A program made the translations under genes and the position numbers. Of a DNA stretch of 64,000 bases, positions 51,357-60,930 are shown one piece after another. Source of the DNA: Flammeovirgaceae bacterium (lineage in GTDB: Bacteria; Bacteroidota; Bacteroidia; Cytophagales; Cyclobacteriaceae); assembly GCA_027487845.1 (NCBI GenBank), contig JAIYCV010000026.1:310001-374000 (forward strand). Reading direction: 5' to 3'. The stretch's first letter is position 1, and the number at the start of each line of letters is the position of its first letter. Under the pieces are notes generated by a model, which made no database searches, was not told the origin of the DNA, and saw only the letters and a program-made list of their open reading frames with translations.

Positions 51357-54182
51357 ATGGTAAACAATCCCCTATTGACCGACTCTTCTTTGGATGAACT
51401 AAGCCCTAAAGAGTTCATTATCATTAAAAGAGCACGTGTAAACAACCTGAAAAACCTTAGCGTAGCCATTCCTCGCAATAAACTGGTGGTTATTACTGGA
51501 CTTTCAGGATCTGGCAAATCATCGCTGGCATTTGACACTCTTTTTGCCGAGGGCCAACGCATGTATGTAGAAAGCCTTAGCAGCTACGCACGCCAATTTC
51601 TTGGCCGAATGGAAAAGCCTGAGGTCGATTACATTCGAGGGGTATCGCCCGCCATTGCCATCGAACAGCGGGTAAACACGCGTAATCCCCGATCTACCGT
51701 GGGCACCACTACTGAAATTTACGACTACTTAAAGTTACTCTACGCACGCATTGGCAAAACACTTTCCCCCATCAGCGGAAGGGAAGTAAAGCGCGATACC
51801 GTGCAAGACGTAGTTGACTACATAAATAAATTAAAAGAAGGAACTCGCGTTATGATTGCCTGCCCGCTCAAAATAGAGAAGGGCAGAAAAGCCGTTGACG
51901 AATTAAATTTATTGTTGAGTAAAGGCTTTACCCGCGTGTTAATAAACGGCAACGTGGCTTTTATTGAGGAAACGGTTGCAGCGGCAAAAAAGCTCGCAAA
52001 GAATGATGTTCTTGAAATATTGATCGACCGTGCCGCTGTTAACGCGACTGACGAAGACTTAACCTATCGCTTGGGTGATTCCGTTCAGACGGCTTTCTTT
52101 GAAGGTCATGGCGATTGTTTGGTTTATGTTGAAGGAAAAGACAAGACTCCTTTTTCCGATAGATTTGAATTGGATGGCATGTTGTTTACCGAGCCATCGG
52201 TAAATTTCTTTAGTTTCAATAATCCCTTTGGCGCCTGCCAAACCTGCGAGGGCTTTGGTAAAGTAATTGGCATTGATCATGACCTGGCTATTCCTGACAA
52301 AAGCCTTTCGGTTTATGAGGGTGCGATAGCCCCTTGGCGCACCGAAGCGATGAGCGAATGGCAAAAACCTCTTCTAAAAAACGGAATCAAATTCGACTTC
52401 CCTGTACATAGAGCCTACAACGAACTTACTAAAGCTCAACAAGAATTGTTGTGGACGGGCAACGAATACTTTCAAGGAATCACCACATTTTTTAAACACA
52501 TCGAATCGCAATCGCATAAAATACAATATCGGGTAATGGTTTCGCGCTTTCGCGGACGAACCACGTGCCCCGATTGCCGCGGTACCAAGTTGAGAAAAGA
52601 TGCATCGTATGTAAAGATTGAAGGAGTTTCTATTACCGACCTTGTGCTCTTGCCAATTGAAGAGGCGTTGGCTCATTTTCAACAAATAAAACTGCCTCCT
52701 TACGAGAAGAAAGTTTCCGAGAGAATTCTCACGGAGATAAAATCGCGCCTCGAATACATGGTGAAAGTGGGCTTGGGCTATCTTACTTTAAACCGAGTAG
52801 TATCAACACTCTCGGGTGGCGAGTTTCAGCGAATTAAGTTGGCTACTTCCCTAGGCAGTTCGCTGGTCGGCTCCATGTACATTATGGACGAACCCAGCAT
52901 TGGCCTTCACCCGCGCGATACGGAGCGCATGATTGAAGTACTAAAATCCTTGCGGGATCTTGGCAACACCGTGATTGTTGTAGAGCATGAAGAAGAAATT
53001 ATGCGTGCGGCCGATCAGATCATTGACATCGGGCCCGATGCAGGCTCGCATGGTGGCCATCTTGTTTTTCAAGGTACCATCAATCAGATGAATGGCAAGG
53101 TTAACTCTCATACAACCGATTACCTTACGGGAAAAGAAAAAATTGCCATTCCAACGCAACGAAGAAAATGGAAAGACTCTCTCCACTTGGTTGGCGCCCG
53201 CGAAAATAATCTTAAGAACCTTTCAGTAAAATTTCCGCTTGGCGTGCTTACGGTTATTACCGGAGTAAGTGGCTCTGGAAAATCTACGTTGATAAAAAAG
53301 ATCATCTACCCAGCACTAGGCCGAATGCATGGCAGCGTTGCTGAAACGCCCGGCAAATATGACCGCCTGGAGGGCGACATCAATAAAATCACGCAAGTAG
53401 AATTTGTTGATCAAAACCCGATTGGTAAATCATCGCGCTCCAACCCGATAAGTTATGTAAAGGCGTATGATGCCATCCGTCAGTTATATGCTGATCAACC
53501 CTTATCACAACAACGAGGTTATAAACCATCGCATTTTTCATTTAATGTGGAAGGCGGTCGCTGCGAAACCTGCGAAGGTGAAGGCGAAATAAAAGTGGAG
53601 ATGCAGTTTATGGCCGACATCTTTCTTACCTGCGAAAGCTGCCATGGCAAACGCTTTAAACAAGAAGTACAAGAAGTAGAGCACAATGGCAAGAGCATTG
53701 CCGATGTGCTCGACATGACGGTAGAAGAAGGGCTTGAATTTTTTAAAGACAAAAAACCAATACACGATAAATTAAGTCCGCTGTTTGAAGTTGGTCTAGG
53801 TTACGTAAAACTTGGACAGTCTTCTAATTCATTGAGCGGAGGGGAAGCACAACGTGTGAAGCTTGCTTCATTTCTCAGTAAGAAATCTACCGAGAACAAA
53901 GAACACATACTGTTCATATTCGATGAGCCCACCACGGGCTTGCATTTTCATGACATCTCAAAACTATTGAAAGCCATCAATGCATTGGTGGATGAAGGCC
54001 ATACTGTTTTTGTCATTGAGCACAACCTCGAAGTAATTAAATGTGCGGACTGGATTATCGACCTTGGCCCGGAAGGTGGAGAGAAAAAGGGCGGCAATCT
54101 TTTATTTGAAGGCACACCCGAAGACATGGTGAAAAAAGGCAAAGGCTATACAACAGAGTTTTTGAGGGGGAAGATGGGGTGA
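51357..54182 (+). CDS. uvrA: Excinuclease ABC subunit A
   Basis: DNA damage sensor of nucleotide excision repair, 941 residues with two ABC ATPase modules. The first Walker A is GLSGSGKSS (48-56), with the first signature [12 protein letters not shown]; the second Walker A is GVSGSGKST, with [13 protein letters not shown]. The second zinc finger is complete (CETCEGEGE ... CESCHGKRF). The first zinc finger keeps only ACQTCEGFG: the expected first CxxC pair is replaced by a stretch without cysteines, a form I believe is common in Bacteroidota. An added CPDCRGTKL pair lies in the signature domain. It is monocistronic. Confidence 0.97.
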   Translation: MVNNPLLTDSSLDELSPKEFIIIKRARVNNLKNLSVAIPRNKLVVITGLSGSGKSSLAFDTLFAEGQRMYVESLSSYARQFLGRMEKPEVDYIRGVSPAIAIEQRVNTRNPRSTVGTTTEIYDYLKLLYARIGKTLSPISGREVKRDTVQDVVDYINKLKEGTRVMIACPLKIEKGRKAVDELNLLLSKGFTRVLINGNVAFIEETVAAAKKLAKNDVLEILIDRAAVNATDEDLTYRLGDSVQTAFFEGHGDCLVYVEGKDKTPFSDRFELDGMLFTEPSVNFFSFNNPFGACQTCEGFGKVIGIDHDLAIPDKSLSVYEGAIAPWRTEAMSEWQKPLLKNGIKFDFPVHRAYNELTKAQQELLWTGNEYFQGITTFFKHIESQSHKIQYRVMVSRFRGRTTCPDCRGTKLRKDASYVKIEGVSITDLVLLPIEEALAHFQQIKLPPYEKKVSERILTEIKSRLEYMVKVGLGYLTLNRVVSTLSGGEFQRIKLATSLGSSLVGSMYIMDEPSIGLHPRDTERMIEVLKSLRDLGNTVIVVEHEEEIMRAADQIIDIGPDAGSHGGHLVFQGTINQMNGKVNSHTTDYLTGKEKIAIPTQRRKWKDSLHLVGARENNLKNLSVKFPLGVLTVITGVSGSGKSTLIKKIIYPALGRMHGSVAETPGKYDRLEGDINKITQVEFVDQNPIGKSSRSNPISYVKAYDAIRQLYADQPLSQQRGYKPSHFSFNVEGGRCETCEGEGEIKVEMQFMADIFLTCESCHGKRFKQEVQEVEHNGKSIADVLDMTVEEGLEFFKDKKPIHDKLSPLFEVGLGYVKLGQSSNSLSGGEAQRVKLASFLSKKSTENKEHILFIFDEPTTGLHFHDISKLLKAINALVDEGHTVFVIEHNLEVIKCADWIIDLGPEGGEKKGGNLLFEGTPEDMVKKGKGYTTEFLRGKMG

Positions 54183-54326
54183 TTTGAAAATTGGAAAATT
54201 GGAAGATGAGCTAATTGAATAACTGCTTACAAAGGCAGCGGTGCTCAATGAATTAGCATTTAATGGGTGGAATCATTCGATTGCGCTTAAGTTCAACCAT
54301 AAGCAACGGCTTTAATTATCAAATTA

Positions 54327-54397
54327 TCAAATTGATACATTAACAATTTGGCTATATTTCATTTCCAAATCGTCATATTTTCAAATTGATCCATTAA
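54327..54397 (+). repeat. 17-bp direct repeat upstream of the DUF2126 operon
   Basis: TCAAATTGATaCATTAA at 54327-54343 and TCAAATTGATcCATTAA at 54381-54397, one mismatch, 54 bp apart from start to start. The first covers the candidate -33 element and the second ends 5 bp before the start codon. Possibly operator sites. Nearby AT-rich text (GAAAATTGG doubled at 54186-54201) may simply be the same low-complexity spacer. A loose stem (GCTAATT 54210-54216 / AATTAGC 54251-54257) is also present. Confidence 0.45.
54332..54360 (+). promoter_or_regulatory. Candidate promoter of the DUF2126/ATP-grasp operon
   Basis: TTG (54332-54334), 18-bp spacer, TATATTTC (54353-54360), one mismatch to TAnnTTTG. 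It would start transcription about 38 bp before the ATG at 54403. Confidence 0.45.
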
Positions 54398-54402
54398 TCG
54401 CC

Positions 54403-57400
54403 ATGTCCATAAAAGTTGCCATACACCATCAGATGAGCTATGCGTATGATCGCGTAGTAAACTTGTCACCCCATACGTTTCGGTTGCGCCCCGCTCCGCA
54501 TTGCCGCACACCTATTCTGGCTTACTCTTTAAAGATTACTCCAGCCAATCATTTTATTAATTGGCAACAAGACCCTTTCGGGAATATGCTGGCTCGCGTG
54601 GTGTTCCCTGAAAAAACAACTCAACTCAGTTTTGAGGTGGAGGTGATTGCAGATATGATCGTTATCAATCCGTTCGACTTTTTTGTAGAGAAGTATGCAG
54701 ATGATTTTCCATTTGCCTATGATACACAACTAAAGAAAGAACTCCTCCCCTATTTTGAAGTGACTGAGAACGGTCCATTGTTGCAGCAATGGGTAAAGTC
54801 AATTGATATTTCTCATAAGAAGCGGATCATCGATTTCTTAGTCGAGCTAAATCAACAAGTGTGGAAGAATACGCAATACACTGTAAGGCTAGAGCCAGGG
54901 GTTCAAACTTGCGAGGATACGCTTTCGTTGAAAAGTGGCTCTTGCCGTGATTCGGGTTGGCTATTAGTTCAAGTACTTCGTCACCTTGGTTTAGCAGCGC
55001 GGTTTGCTTCGGGTTATCTCATTCAGTTGAAGGCCGATACCAAAGCGTTAGACGGGCCATCTGGCACAGAAAAAGATTTTACCGACTTACATGCCTGGGC
55101 AGAAGTTTTCATTCCCGGTGCGGGCTGGGTTGGGTTAGATCCTACTTCAGGATTGTTTGCAGGAGAAGGTCATATTCCGCTTTGTTGTACACCAGACCCT
55201 GTAAGCGCTGCGCCTGTTACTGGTCTCACCGATGTTTGTGAAGTAACGTTCTCCTTTAAAAATGAAGTTACTCGAATTCACGAAGACCCACGTGTAACTA
55301 AGCCCTACACCGAAGAACAATGGGCACGGATAATTGCGTTGGGCAATCAAGTAGAAGAGGACTTGCAAAAAGGTGATGTGCGACTAACAATGGGTGGTGA
55401 ACCTACCTTTGTTTCTGTAGACGATATGGAAGCCAAGGAATGGAATACCGGAGCAGACGGTCCGCAAAAAAGAAAATTGGGCGCTGAACTGATTAAAAAA
55501 TTAAAAACTTCCTTCGCGCCTAACGGATATATTCACAAAGGGCAAGGCAAGTGGTACCCCGGTGAGCCATTGCCTCGCTGGCAGTATTCTGCCTATTGGC
55601 GAAAGGACGGTGAACCGATTTGGAAGAATGACAATCTGCTAGATCTAGATGAGGCGCCTTCCAACTACACAGTAGCCGATGCAAAAAGGATTGCGCACGA
55701 ACTCACCAAGTTTTTGAATATCCCAGAAGAACATATCCATCCCGCAAAGGAAGATGTATTTTATTTTTTATGGGAAGAAAACAAAGTGCCTGTAAACATT
55801 GATCCATACAAAGCAAACCTGAATGATTCGTTGGAACGGAAAAAGCTTGCAGAGTTGCTAACCAAAGGATTGGCCGAGGATGCGGGTTACGTTATCCCAC
55901 TGGAATGGAATCATTGGAACAGCCGATGGATTTCGTGCAAATGGCCCTTTCGTAACGATCAGCTTACATTGATTCCGGGCAATTCACCCATCGGTCTTAG
56001 GCTTCCACTAAAATCGCTGGCTTACACAAGCGAAACAAAACTGCAACGCAAAGTAGAGCGCAGCACATTTGAAGAGTTGGAAAAGCTCGAAAATTTCCAA
56101 ACGAAAGCAGGAGAGCGATACGATAAATCCATACCCGAAGAAAATCTTCCCAAGGAATTTTATCAGCAACCTTATCCTGAAGATGAGCAAGTTGAAGCAG
56201 AAGGACAGCCAAAAGAAAAAAAGGAAAAGAAAGAAGAAGTAGAAACCACCTTTCAGATTTATACCATCAAAACAGCTTTGTGTATTGAAGCGCGTGAAGG
56301 CCGAATTTATTTCTTTATGCCTCCACTCACATACGTGGAACACTATTTAGATATATTGGCCTGTATCGAAGCAGCAGCTACAAAATTAAACTTGAAAGTT
56401 ATCATTGAAGGATATGAACCTCCTTTTGATAATCGGGTCACCAAGCTTTCGCTTTCGCCAGATCCGGGAGTATTGGAAGTGAACATCCATCCGGCAAAGA
56501 GTTGGAATGAACTATTGAAAAATTATGACATCCTTTTTGAGCAAGCAAGACTTAGTCGATTAAGCACTGAGAAATTTAACCTAGACGGCAAGCACACGGG
56601 CACGGGTGGGGGCAACCACATCACCATTGGCGGTATAACGCCATCTGATAGTCCGCTGCTTCGCAGGCCTGATTTATTGAGAAGCCTGATTACTTATTGG
56701 CAGCATCATCCCGGCCTGTCGTATCTTTTTTCCTCTTCATTTGTTGGGCCCACCAGCCAGGCACCGCGCGTTGATGAAGGGCGCCAAGAGATGTTGTATG
56801 AACTGGAACTGGCTTTCAACCAAATCCCCGATAACGGTCAAATTCCTTTTTGGTTGGTCGATCGAATTTTTAGAAACTTATTGATCGACATCACAGGAAA
56901 CACTCATCGTGCGGAGTTTTGCATTGATAAATTATACTCACCCGATAGTTCAACCGGAAGATTGGGCATATTAGAGTTCCGTGGCTTTGATATGCCACCA
57001 AGCAAAGAAATGTGTATTGTACAATTGCTTTTGATACGCACCTTGGTTGCTAGGTTTTGGAATAAGCCCTACAAACATAAGCTTACGCGATGGGGCACCG
57101 AGCTTTACGATAAGTTTATGTTACCTCATTACGTGCAACAAGATTTAGCCGAAGTTGTGCGCGATCTCCAAAAGCAGGGTTATCCTTTTCAACTCAAGTG
57201 GCTCGAAACATTTTTGGAGTTTCGCTTTCCCCTTTACGGGAAAATAAAAGTACAAGAGATGGAGTTGCTTGTGCGCATGGGCATTGAGCCTTGGCACGTG
57301 TTGGGCGAAGAAGCCGCACAAGGCGGAACGGCCCGGTTTGTTGATTCATCTGTGGAGCGAGTGGAGGTAAAAGTGAAAAACTTTAATGCCGATCGTTACA

Positions 57401-57831
57401 TGGTAACCTGTAATGGTGTGCCAGTGCCATTGCAATTCACCGATGTGAAAGGCGAGTATGTGGCAGGTGTTCGCTATCGCGCCTGGACCCCTCCCTCAGC
57501 ATTGCACCCCACGTTGGGCAAAGATGTGCCGCTCGTCTTTGATATTGTCGATACGTGGAATCATCGAGCCATCGGTGGTTGTACCTATCATGTGGCGCAT
57601 CCTGGTGGCAGAAATTACGACAGCTTCCCGGTCAATTCTTATGAAGCCGAGGGCAGAAGAATTAGCCGTTTTTGGACACAAGGGCACACACAAGGAGCAT
57701 TTACGCCAACGGAGAGTTTTAGCGTGGCAACAAGATATTTAGAGCCAAATGAAGTTCCTAGAAATTTTGATCCACCTCCATTGAGAATAAGTCCGGAATA
57801 TCCACGTACTTTAGATTTGAGACAATTTTGA
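54403..57831 (+). CDS. Transglutaminase-DUF2126 (putative amidoligase) fusion protein
   Basis: Large cytosolic protein of 1142 residues. The N-terminal domain is a transglutaminase-like thiol enzyme with a bacterial N-terminal beta subdomain and an intact triad: Cys181 (GSCRDSG), His230 (DLHAWAEV) and Asp246 (GLDPTSG). The rest is DUF2126, classed as a putative amidoligase (COG4196), with conserved stretches such as LTMGGEPTFVS, GKHTGTGGGNHITIGG and RNLLIDITGNTHRAEFCIDKL. A Glu/Lys-rich linker near 605-620 separates parts. It starts the operon with the ATP-grasp/alpha-E gene and a second transglutaminase gene. Together they are predicted to build and process a peptide or amide product of unknown identity. 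No signal peptide. Confidence 0.93.
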   Translation: MSIKVAIHHQMSYAYDRVVNLSPHTFRLRPAPHCRTPILAYSLKITPANHFINWQQDPFGNMLARVVFPEKTTQLSFEVEVIADMIVINPFDFFVEKYADDFPFAYDTQLKKELLPYFEVTENGPLLQQWVKSIDISHKKRIIDFLVELNQQVWKNTQYTVRLEPGVQTCEDTLSLKSGSCRDSGWLLVQVLRHLGLAARFASGYLIQLKADTKALDGPSGTEKDFTDLHAWAEVFIPGAGWVGLDPTSGLFAGEGHIPLCCTPDPVSAAPVTGLTDVCEVTFSFKNEVTRIHEDPRVTKPYTEEQWARIIALGNQVEEDLQKGDVRLTMGGEPTFVSVDDMEAKEWNTGADGPQKRKLGAELIKKLKTSFAPNGYIHKGQGKWYPGEPLPRWQYSAYWRKDGEPIWKNDNLLDLDEAPSNYTVADAKRIAHELTKFLNIPEEHIHPAKEDVFYFLWEENKVPVNIDPYKANLNDSLERKKLAELLTKGLAEDAGYVIPLEWNHWNSRWISCKWPFRNDQLTLIPGNSPIGLRLPLKSLAYTSETKLQRKVERSTFEELEKLENFQTKAGERYDKSIPEENLPKEFYQQPYPEDEQVEAEGQPKEKKEKKEEVETTFQIYTIKTALCIEAREGRIYFFMPPLTYVEHYLDILACIEAAATKLNLKVIIEGYEPPFDNRVTKLSLSPDPGVLEVNIHPAKSWNELLKNYDILFEQARLSRLSTEKFNLDGKHTGTGGGNHITIGGITPSDSPLLRRPDLLRSLITYWQHHPGLSYLFSSSFVGPTSQAPRVDEGRQEMLYELELAFNQIPDNGQIPFWLVDRIFRNLLIDITGNTHRAEFCIDKLYSPDSSTGRLGILEFRGFDMPPSKEMCIVQLLLIRTLVARFWNKPYKHKLTRWGTELYDKFMLPHYVQQDLAEVVRDLQKQGYPFQLKWLETFLEFRFPLYGKIKVQEMELLVRMGIEPWHVLGEEAAQGGTARFVDSSVERVEVKVKNFNADRYMVTCNGVPVPLQFTDVKGEYVAGVRYRAWTPPSALHPTLGKDVPLVFDIVDTWNHRAIGGCTYHVAHPGGRNYDSFPVNSYEAEGRRISRFWTQGHTQGAFTPTESFSVATRYLEPNEVPRNFDPPPLRISPEYPRTLDLRQF

Positions 57832-57837
57832 GTTTAA

Positions 57838-57887
57838 TTGCCACGAATGCACGAATTAGGATTGTATTATTTGTGCATTCGTGGCAA
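57838..57887 (+). repeat. Left palindromic repeat of the GxxExxY cassette
   Basis: A long hairpin: left arm TTGCCACGAATGCACGAA (57838-57855), 14-nt loop, right arm pairing over 18 bp with one mismatch (57870-57887). It begins 7 bp after the stop codon of the DUF2126 gene. The same palindrome recurs at 58280-58349. Confidence 0.9.
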
Positions 57888-57954
57888 CATGGCGAGACAG
57901 TAAATGGAAAATATACTGCATAAAGAAGAGAGCTATAAAATAATAGGTTGATGT

Positions 57955-58278
57955 ATGGAGGTGCACAATAACCTTGGTGCAGGATTTTTAGAAATAGTAT
58001 ATAAAGATGCATTGGAGTATGAGTTTAAGAGAGCAAACATCCCTTTTGAAAAAGAAAAAATATATGAGGTGACCTATAAAGGAATAATTTTACCTCATAA
58101 ATTTTTCGCGGACTTTGTTATTTATGGAAACATTATTTTGGAGGTGAAAGGAGTTGCAGCAATAGCGGATGAGTTTATTGCTCAAGCGATTAACTATTTA
58201 AAGGTTTCTAAAAATCAATTAGCACTGATCGTAAACTTTGGGGAGTTGCGCTTAACTTACAAAAGAATAGTATTTTAA
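57955..58278 (+). CDS. GxxExxY protein (PDDEXK-like), 5' end cut by an in-frame stop
   Basis: The open part codes for 107 residues with the naming motif GFLEIVY (G-x-x-E-x-x-Y) and a nuclease-like core ADFVIYGNIILEVKG (D ... E-x-K), a pattern of the PDDEXK superfamily. The family normally starts about 17 residues earlier. An in-frame ATG at 57904 gives exactly that segment (MENILHKEESYKIIG) but runs into TGA at 57949-57951, where relatives usually have Ala. So the gene is either a recent nonsense mutant or uses the internal ATG at 57955, losing the first helix. The gene is bounded by palindromes and interrupts the operon. Confidence 0.85.
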   Translation: MEVHNNLGAGFLEIVYKDALEYEFKRANIPFEKEKIYEVTYKGIILPHKFFADFVIYGNIILEVKGVAAIADEFIAQAINYLKVSKNQLALIVNFGELRLTYKRIVF

Positions 58279-58279
58279 A

Positions 58280-58349
58280 TGCCACGAATGCACGAATTAT
58301 TGTTTTTTCCTATTCTTAAGAAAATAGTTCTATTCGTGCATTTGTGGCA
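58280..58349 (+). repeat. Right palindromic repeat of the GxxExxY cassette
   Basis: Left arm TGCCACGAATGCACGAAT (58280-58297), 34-nt loop, right arm ATTCGTGCATTTGTGGCA (58332-58349); 18 bp with one mismatch. It starts 1 bp after the GxxExxY stop codon and ends 15 bp before the ATP-grasp gene. The loop is longer than that of the left copy. Confidence 0.9.
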
Positions 58350-58364
58350 AAACAATAAGAAATA

Positions 58365-60929
58365 ATGAGCAATAGATTTCTGCAGACACAAATTAACAAC
58401 CTAGCTTCAGGTTACTTCTCTGATTGGGGTGCATTAGATGAATGCTTTCAAAATAATGCAGGCGCAAAAGAATCATGGAAGCAATTGCTTACCAACATCG
58501 ATACGTTAGGTGTGGAAGAACTCAAAACACGCCAACAAGAGCTACTGAAATTATTGCAAGAGAATGGTGTTACTTATAACGTGTATGGCGATACAAACGG
58601 GTTAAACAGACCTTGGTTATTGGATACAATACCGTTGGTGATTTCTGCTGTCGACTGGCGCATAATAGAACGTGGCATGAAGCAACGCGCATTTGTGCTT
58701 AATAAGATTCTTGACGATTTGTATGGCGAACGCACCTTGTTAAAGAATGGAATTATCCCACCAGAACTCATCTATTCACATCCAGGTTTTCTTCGTCCAT
58801 GCGATAAAATAAAACTATCAGGCCAACACCAACTACCACTCTATTCGGCCGACCTTTCAAGAGGACCCGATGATAAAGTGTGGGTAATTAAAGATCGCGC
58901 ACAAGCCCCTTCGGGCATGGGCTACGCATTGGAAAATAGAAGTGCATTGAGCCGCATGGTGCCCGAATTATTTCAACATCATCATGTGCCCAAGTTGGGA
59001 GGTTTCTTCAACAACATGATGCAAGCGTTGATTCAAATAGCACCTCAAGGAAAAGAAAATCCACGCATCGTTTTATTAACACCGGGTCCACGAAACGAAA
59101 CGTACTTTGAACATGCATATCTCGCATCGTATTTGGGAATTACGCTCGTGCAAGGCGAAGACCTGATTATGCGCGATAGTTTTGTTTGGATAAAAACAGT
59201 TGACGGATTAGAGAAAGTTGATATTATTTTACGCAGAGTTGATGATACCTTCTGCGACCCCTTGGAGCTCCGTGAAGATTCGCAGCTTGGCATACCTGGT
59301 TTGTTGCAAGCTGTCCGCAAAGGCAATGTGGCAGTGGCCAATCCGCTTGGAAGTAGTATACTTGAAAACACAGGGTTGATGGCGTTTATGCATGGTGCCT
59401 TCAAGCATTTTCTCAACGAAGATCCCATCATTCCGATGATTGCCACCTGGTGGTGTGGGCAAAAAAAGGAAATGGACCATGTGATCGATCATATTGACTC
59501 GCTCGTAATCAAAAGCACACAACGGTTAAGTGGTTTTAAAACAGTTATGGGAAGTCACCTTTCTAAAGTTGAGAAAGAAGAACTCATCAGAAAAATAAAA
59601 TTTGAGCCGTTTAAATATGTGGGGCAGGAAGAAGTGCAGTTTTCAACCTCACCTGTGTTCACAAAAGGTAAACTTGAACCACGCTTTACCGTCCTTCGGT
59701 CTTATCTAGTCGCTGGCAAAGATGAGGGTTATGAAATGATGCGCGGTGGCCTTACACGTTGTTCACCGGAGAAGGGAAGTTTCCTTGTCTCCAATCAGGA
59801 TGGTGGTATTTCAAAAGACACCTGGGTTGAAGCTACCTACAAAGACAACGCGCTTTCGGGGAAACAATCTACGCCAGATATGAAACGCAAGGCCGTGTTG
59901 CCCAGTCGTGCCGCGGAAAATTTATTTTGGGTAGGACGGTATACACAACGAGTAATTCGTACGTCTCGTTTCATTCGCATTGTATTGCGAAACTTAACTC
60001 AAACAGGGTTTTCGAATAATGAAAACGATTCGCAATCGCTCCGTGTGTTATTACAAACCGTTACGCACGTAACCGATACATATCCCGGGTTTGTTGATGA
60101 TGCTGATGACGAACTAAAAAATCCTTTACAGGAAATGCACCAACTGATTTGTAATCCCAATCGCATCGGCAGTATTCTTTTTACCTTGAACAACTTGCTG
60201 AAAGCAATGTATGCGGCACGCGATCGATGGACCGTTGATAGCTGGCGGATCATCGATGAAATAGAAAATATAAAGAGAAGGATAGCAGCGGTTGAACCGG
60301 ATGGCATCCGTCATGTGTTTTCGTTGCTTGACCAATTAACGGCTGGTTTGCTTTCGTTCGCAGAGATGACGCGCACAAGCATGTACCGTAGTGATGGCCG
60401 AACGATGTATCGCTCTGGTCAATTGATTGAAGAAATGCTGATGGAGTTAGCGCAGTTTAAATCTATGCTGACCACACAGCACGAGGAGAGTGTTGAGTTT
60501 CAATTATTAGAATCTGTTTTGTTAAGCAACCAAAATCTTTCCTCTTACCGATCGGTGTATCGCACCACATTAAATGTGGTGCCAGCCATCGACTTACTAT
60601 TTTTAAACAGTCAGAACCCGACCTCCATTTTTTCGCAATTAGAAGGCCTTTTAAAATATACCAGAAACTTGGCACAAAAGGAAGGAAACACAAACGACAA
60701 TGAAATTTCGCGATTGGTGTTTGAATGTTACAGTCAAGTGCGTTTAATGAACATTGATACGTTGGTTAAGGCAGATGAAGAAAGTGGTTTGCGGGAAGAA
60801 CTCTATAAATTTTGCGATCAACTACTGCTGCAAATTTCTGCGATATCAGCGAAGCTAAGCTCTACCTACTTTAGCCACACCACGTACAGTCACCAAAGCG
60901 ATAGAGAAGGTTTTCAATTTGAAGTGTAG
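58365..60929 (+). CDS. Circularly permuted ATP-grasp and alpha-E domain fusion protein
   Basis: Protein of 854 residues that joins two families usually encoded separately. The N-terminal part (about 1-480) is the circularly permuted ATP-grasp ligase of the COG2308 type, with VYGDTNGLNRPW, GMGYALENRSALSRM and IILRRVDDTFCDPLELR. The C-terminal part (about 515-840) is an all-helical alpha-E domain (COG2307 type) opening LPSRAAENLFWVGRYTQRV. ATP-grasp enzymes make peptide or amide bonds using ATP; the alpha-E domain probably binds the product or partner proteins. The second transglutaminase gene follows 1 bp after the stop, so it is translationally coupled. Named from the family; the product is unknown. 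Confidence 0.93.
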   Translation: MSNRFLQTQINNLASGYFSDWGALDECFQNNAGAKESWKQLLTNIDTLGVEELKTRQQELLKLLQENGVTYNVYGDTNGLNRPWLLDTIPLVISAVDWRIIERGMKQRAFVLNKILDDLYGERTLLKNGIIPPELIYSHPGFLRPCDKIKLSGQHQLPLYSADLSRGPDDKVWVIKDRAQAPSGMGYALENRSALSRMVPELFQHHHVPKLGGFFNNMMQALIQIAPQGKENPRIVLLTPGPRNETYFEHAYLASYLGITLVQGEDLIMRDSFVWIKTVDGLEKVDIILRRVDDTFCDPLELREDSQLGIPGLLQAVRKGNVAVANPLGSSILENTGLMAFMHGAFKHFLNEDPIIPMIATWWCGQKKEMDHVIDHIDSLVIKSTQRLSGFKTVMGSHLSKVEKEELIRKIKFEPFKYVGQEEVQFSTSPVFTKGKLEPRFTVLRSYLVAGKDEGYEMMRGGLTRCSPEKGSFLVSNQDGGISKDTWVEATYKDNALSGKQSTPDMKRKAVLPSRAAENLFWVGRYTQRVIRTSRFIRIVLRNLTQTGFSNNENDSQSLRVLLQTVTHVTDTYPGFVDDADDELKNPLQEMHQLICNPNRIGSILFTLNNLLKAMYAARDRWTVDSWRIIDEIENIKRRIAAVEPDGIRHVFSLLDQLTAGLLSFAEMTRTSMYRSDGRTMYRSGQLIEEMLMELAQFKSMLTTQHEESVEFQLLESVLLSNQNLSSYRSVYRTTLNVVPAIDLLFLNSQNPTSIFSQLEGLLKYTRNLAQKEGNTNDNEISRLVFECYSQVRLMNIDTLVKADEESGLREELYKFCDQLLLQISAISAKLSSTYFSHTTYSHQSDREGFQFEV

Positions 60930-60930
60930 T

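Larger units (their letters stand above)
57838..58349 (+). mobile_element. Candidate GxxExxY cassette bounded by palindromes
   Basis: A 512-bp unit: palindrome, GxxExxY gene, palindrome, with only 16 bp between the left repeat and the original ATG (57904) and 1 bp between the stop codon and the right repeat. It sits between two genes of one operon whose remaining distance would be about 20 bp without it. Both repeats share GCCACGAATGCACGAAT in the same orientation. This looks like a REP-bounded mobile gene; the mobility mechanism is not known and no target-site duplication could be confirmed. Confidence 0.6.

Noticed and set aside
57949-57951. TGA in the GxxExxY gene read as selenocysteine
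   Set aside because: Family members do not have Cys or Sec at this position, and no selenocysteine insertion hairpin follows; a nonsense change is simpler.
57838-58349. Palindromic repeats as a CRISPR array
   Set aside because: Only two copies, about 440 bp apart, with a gene between them; no spacer structure.
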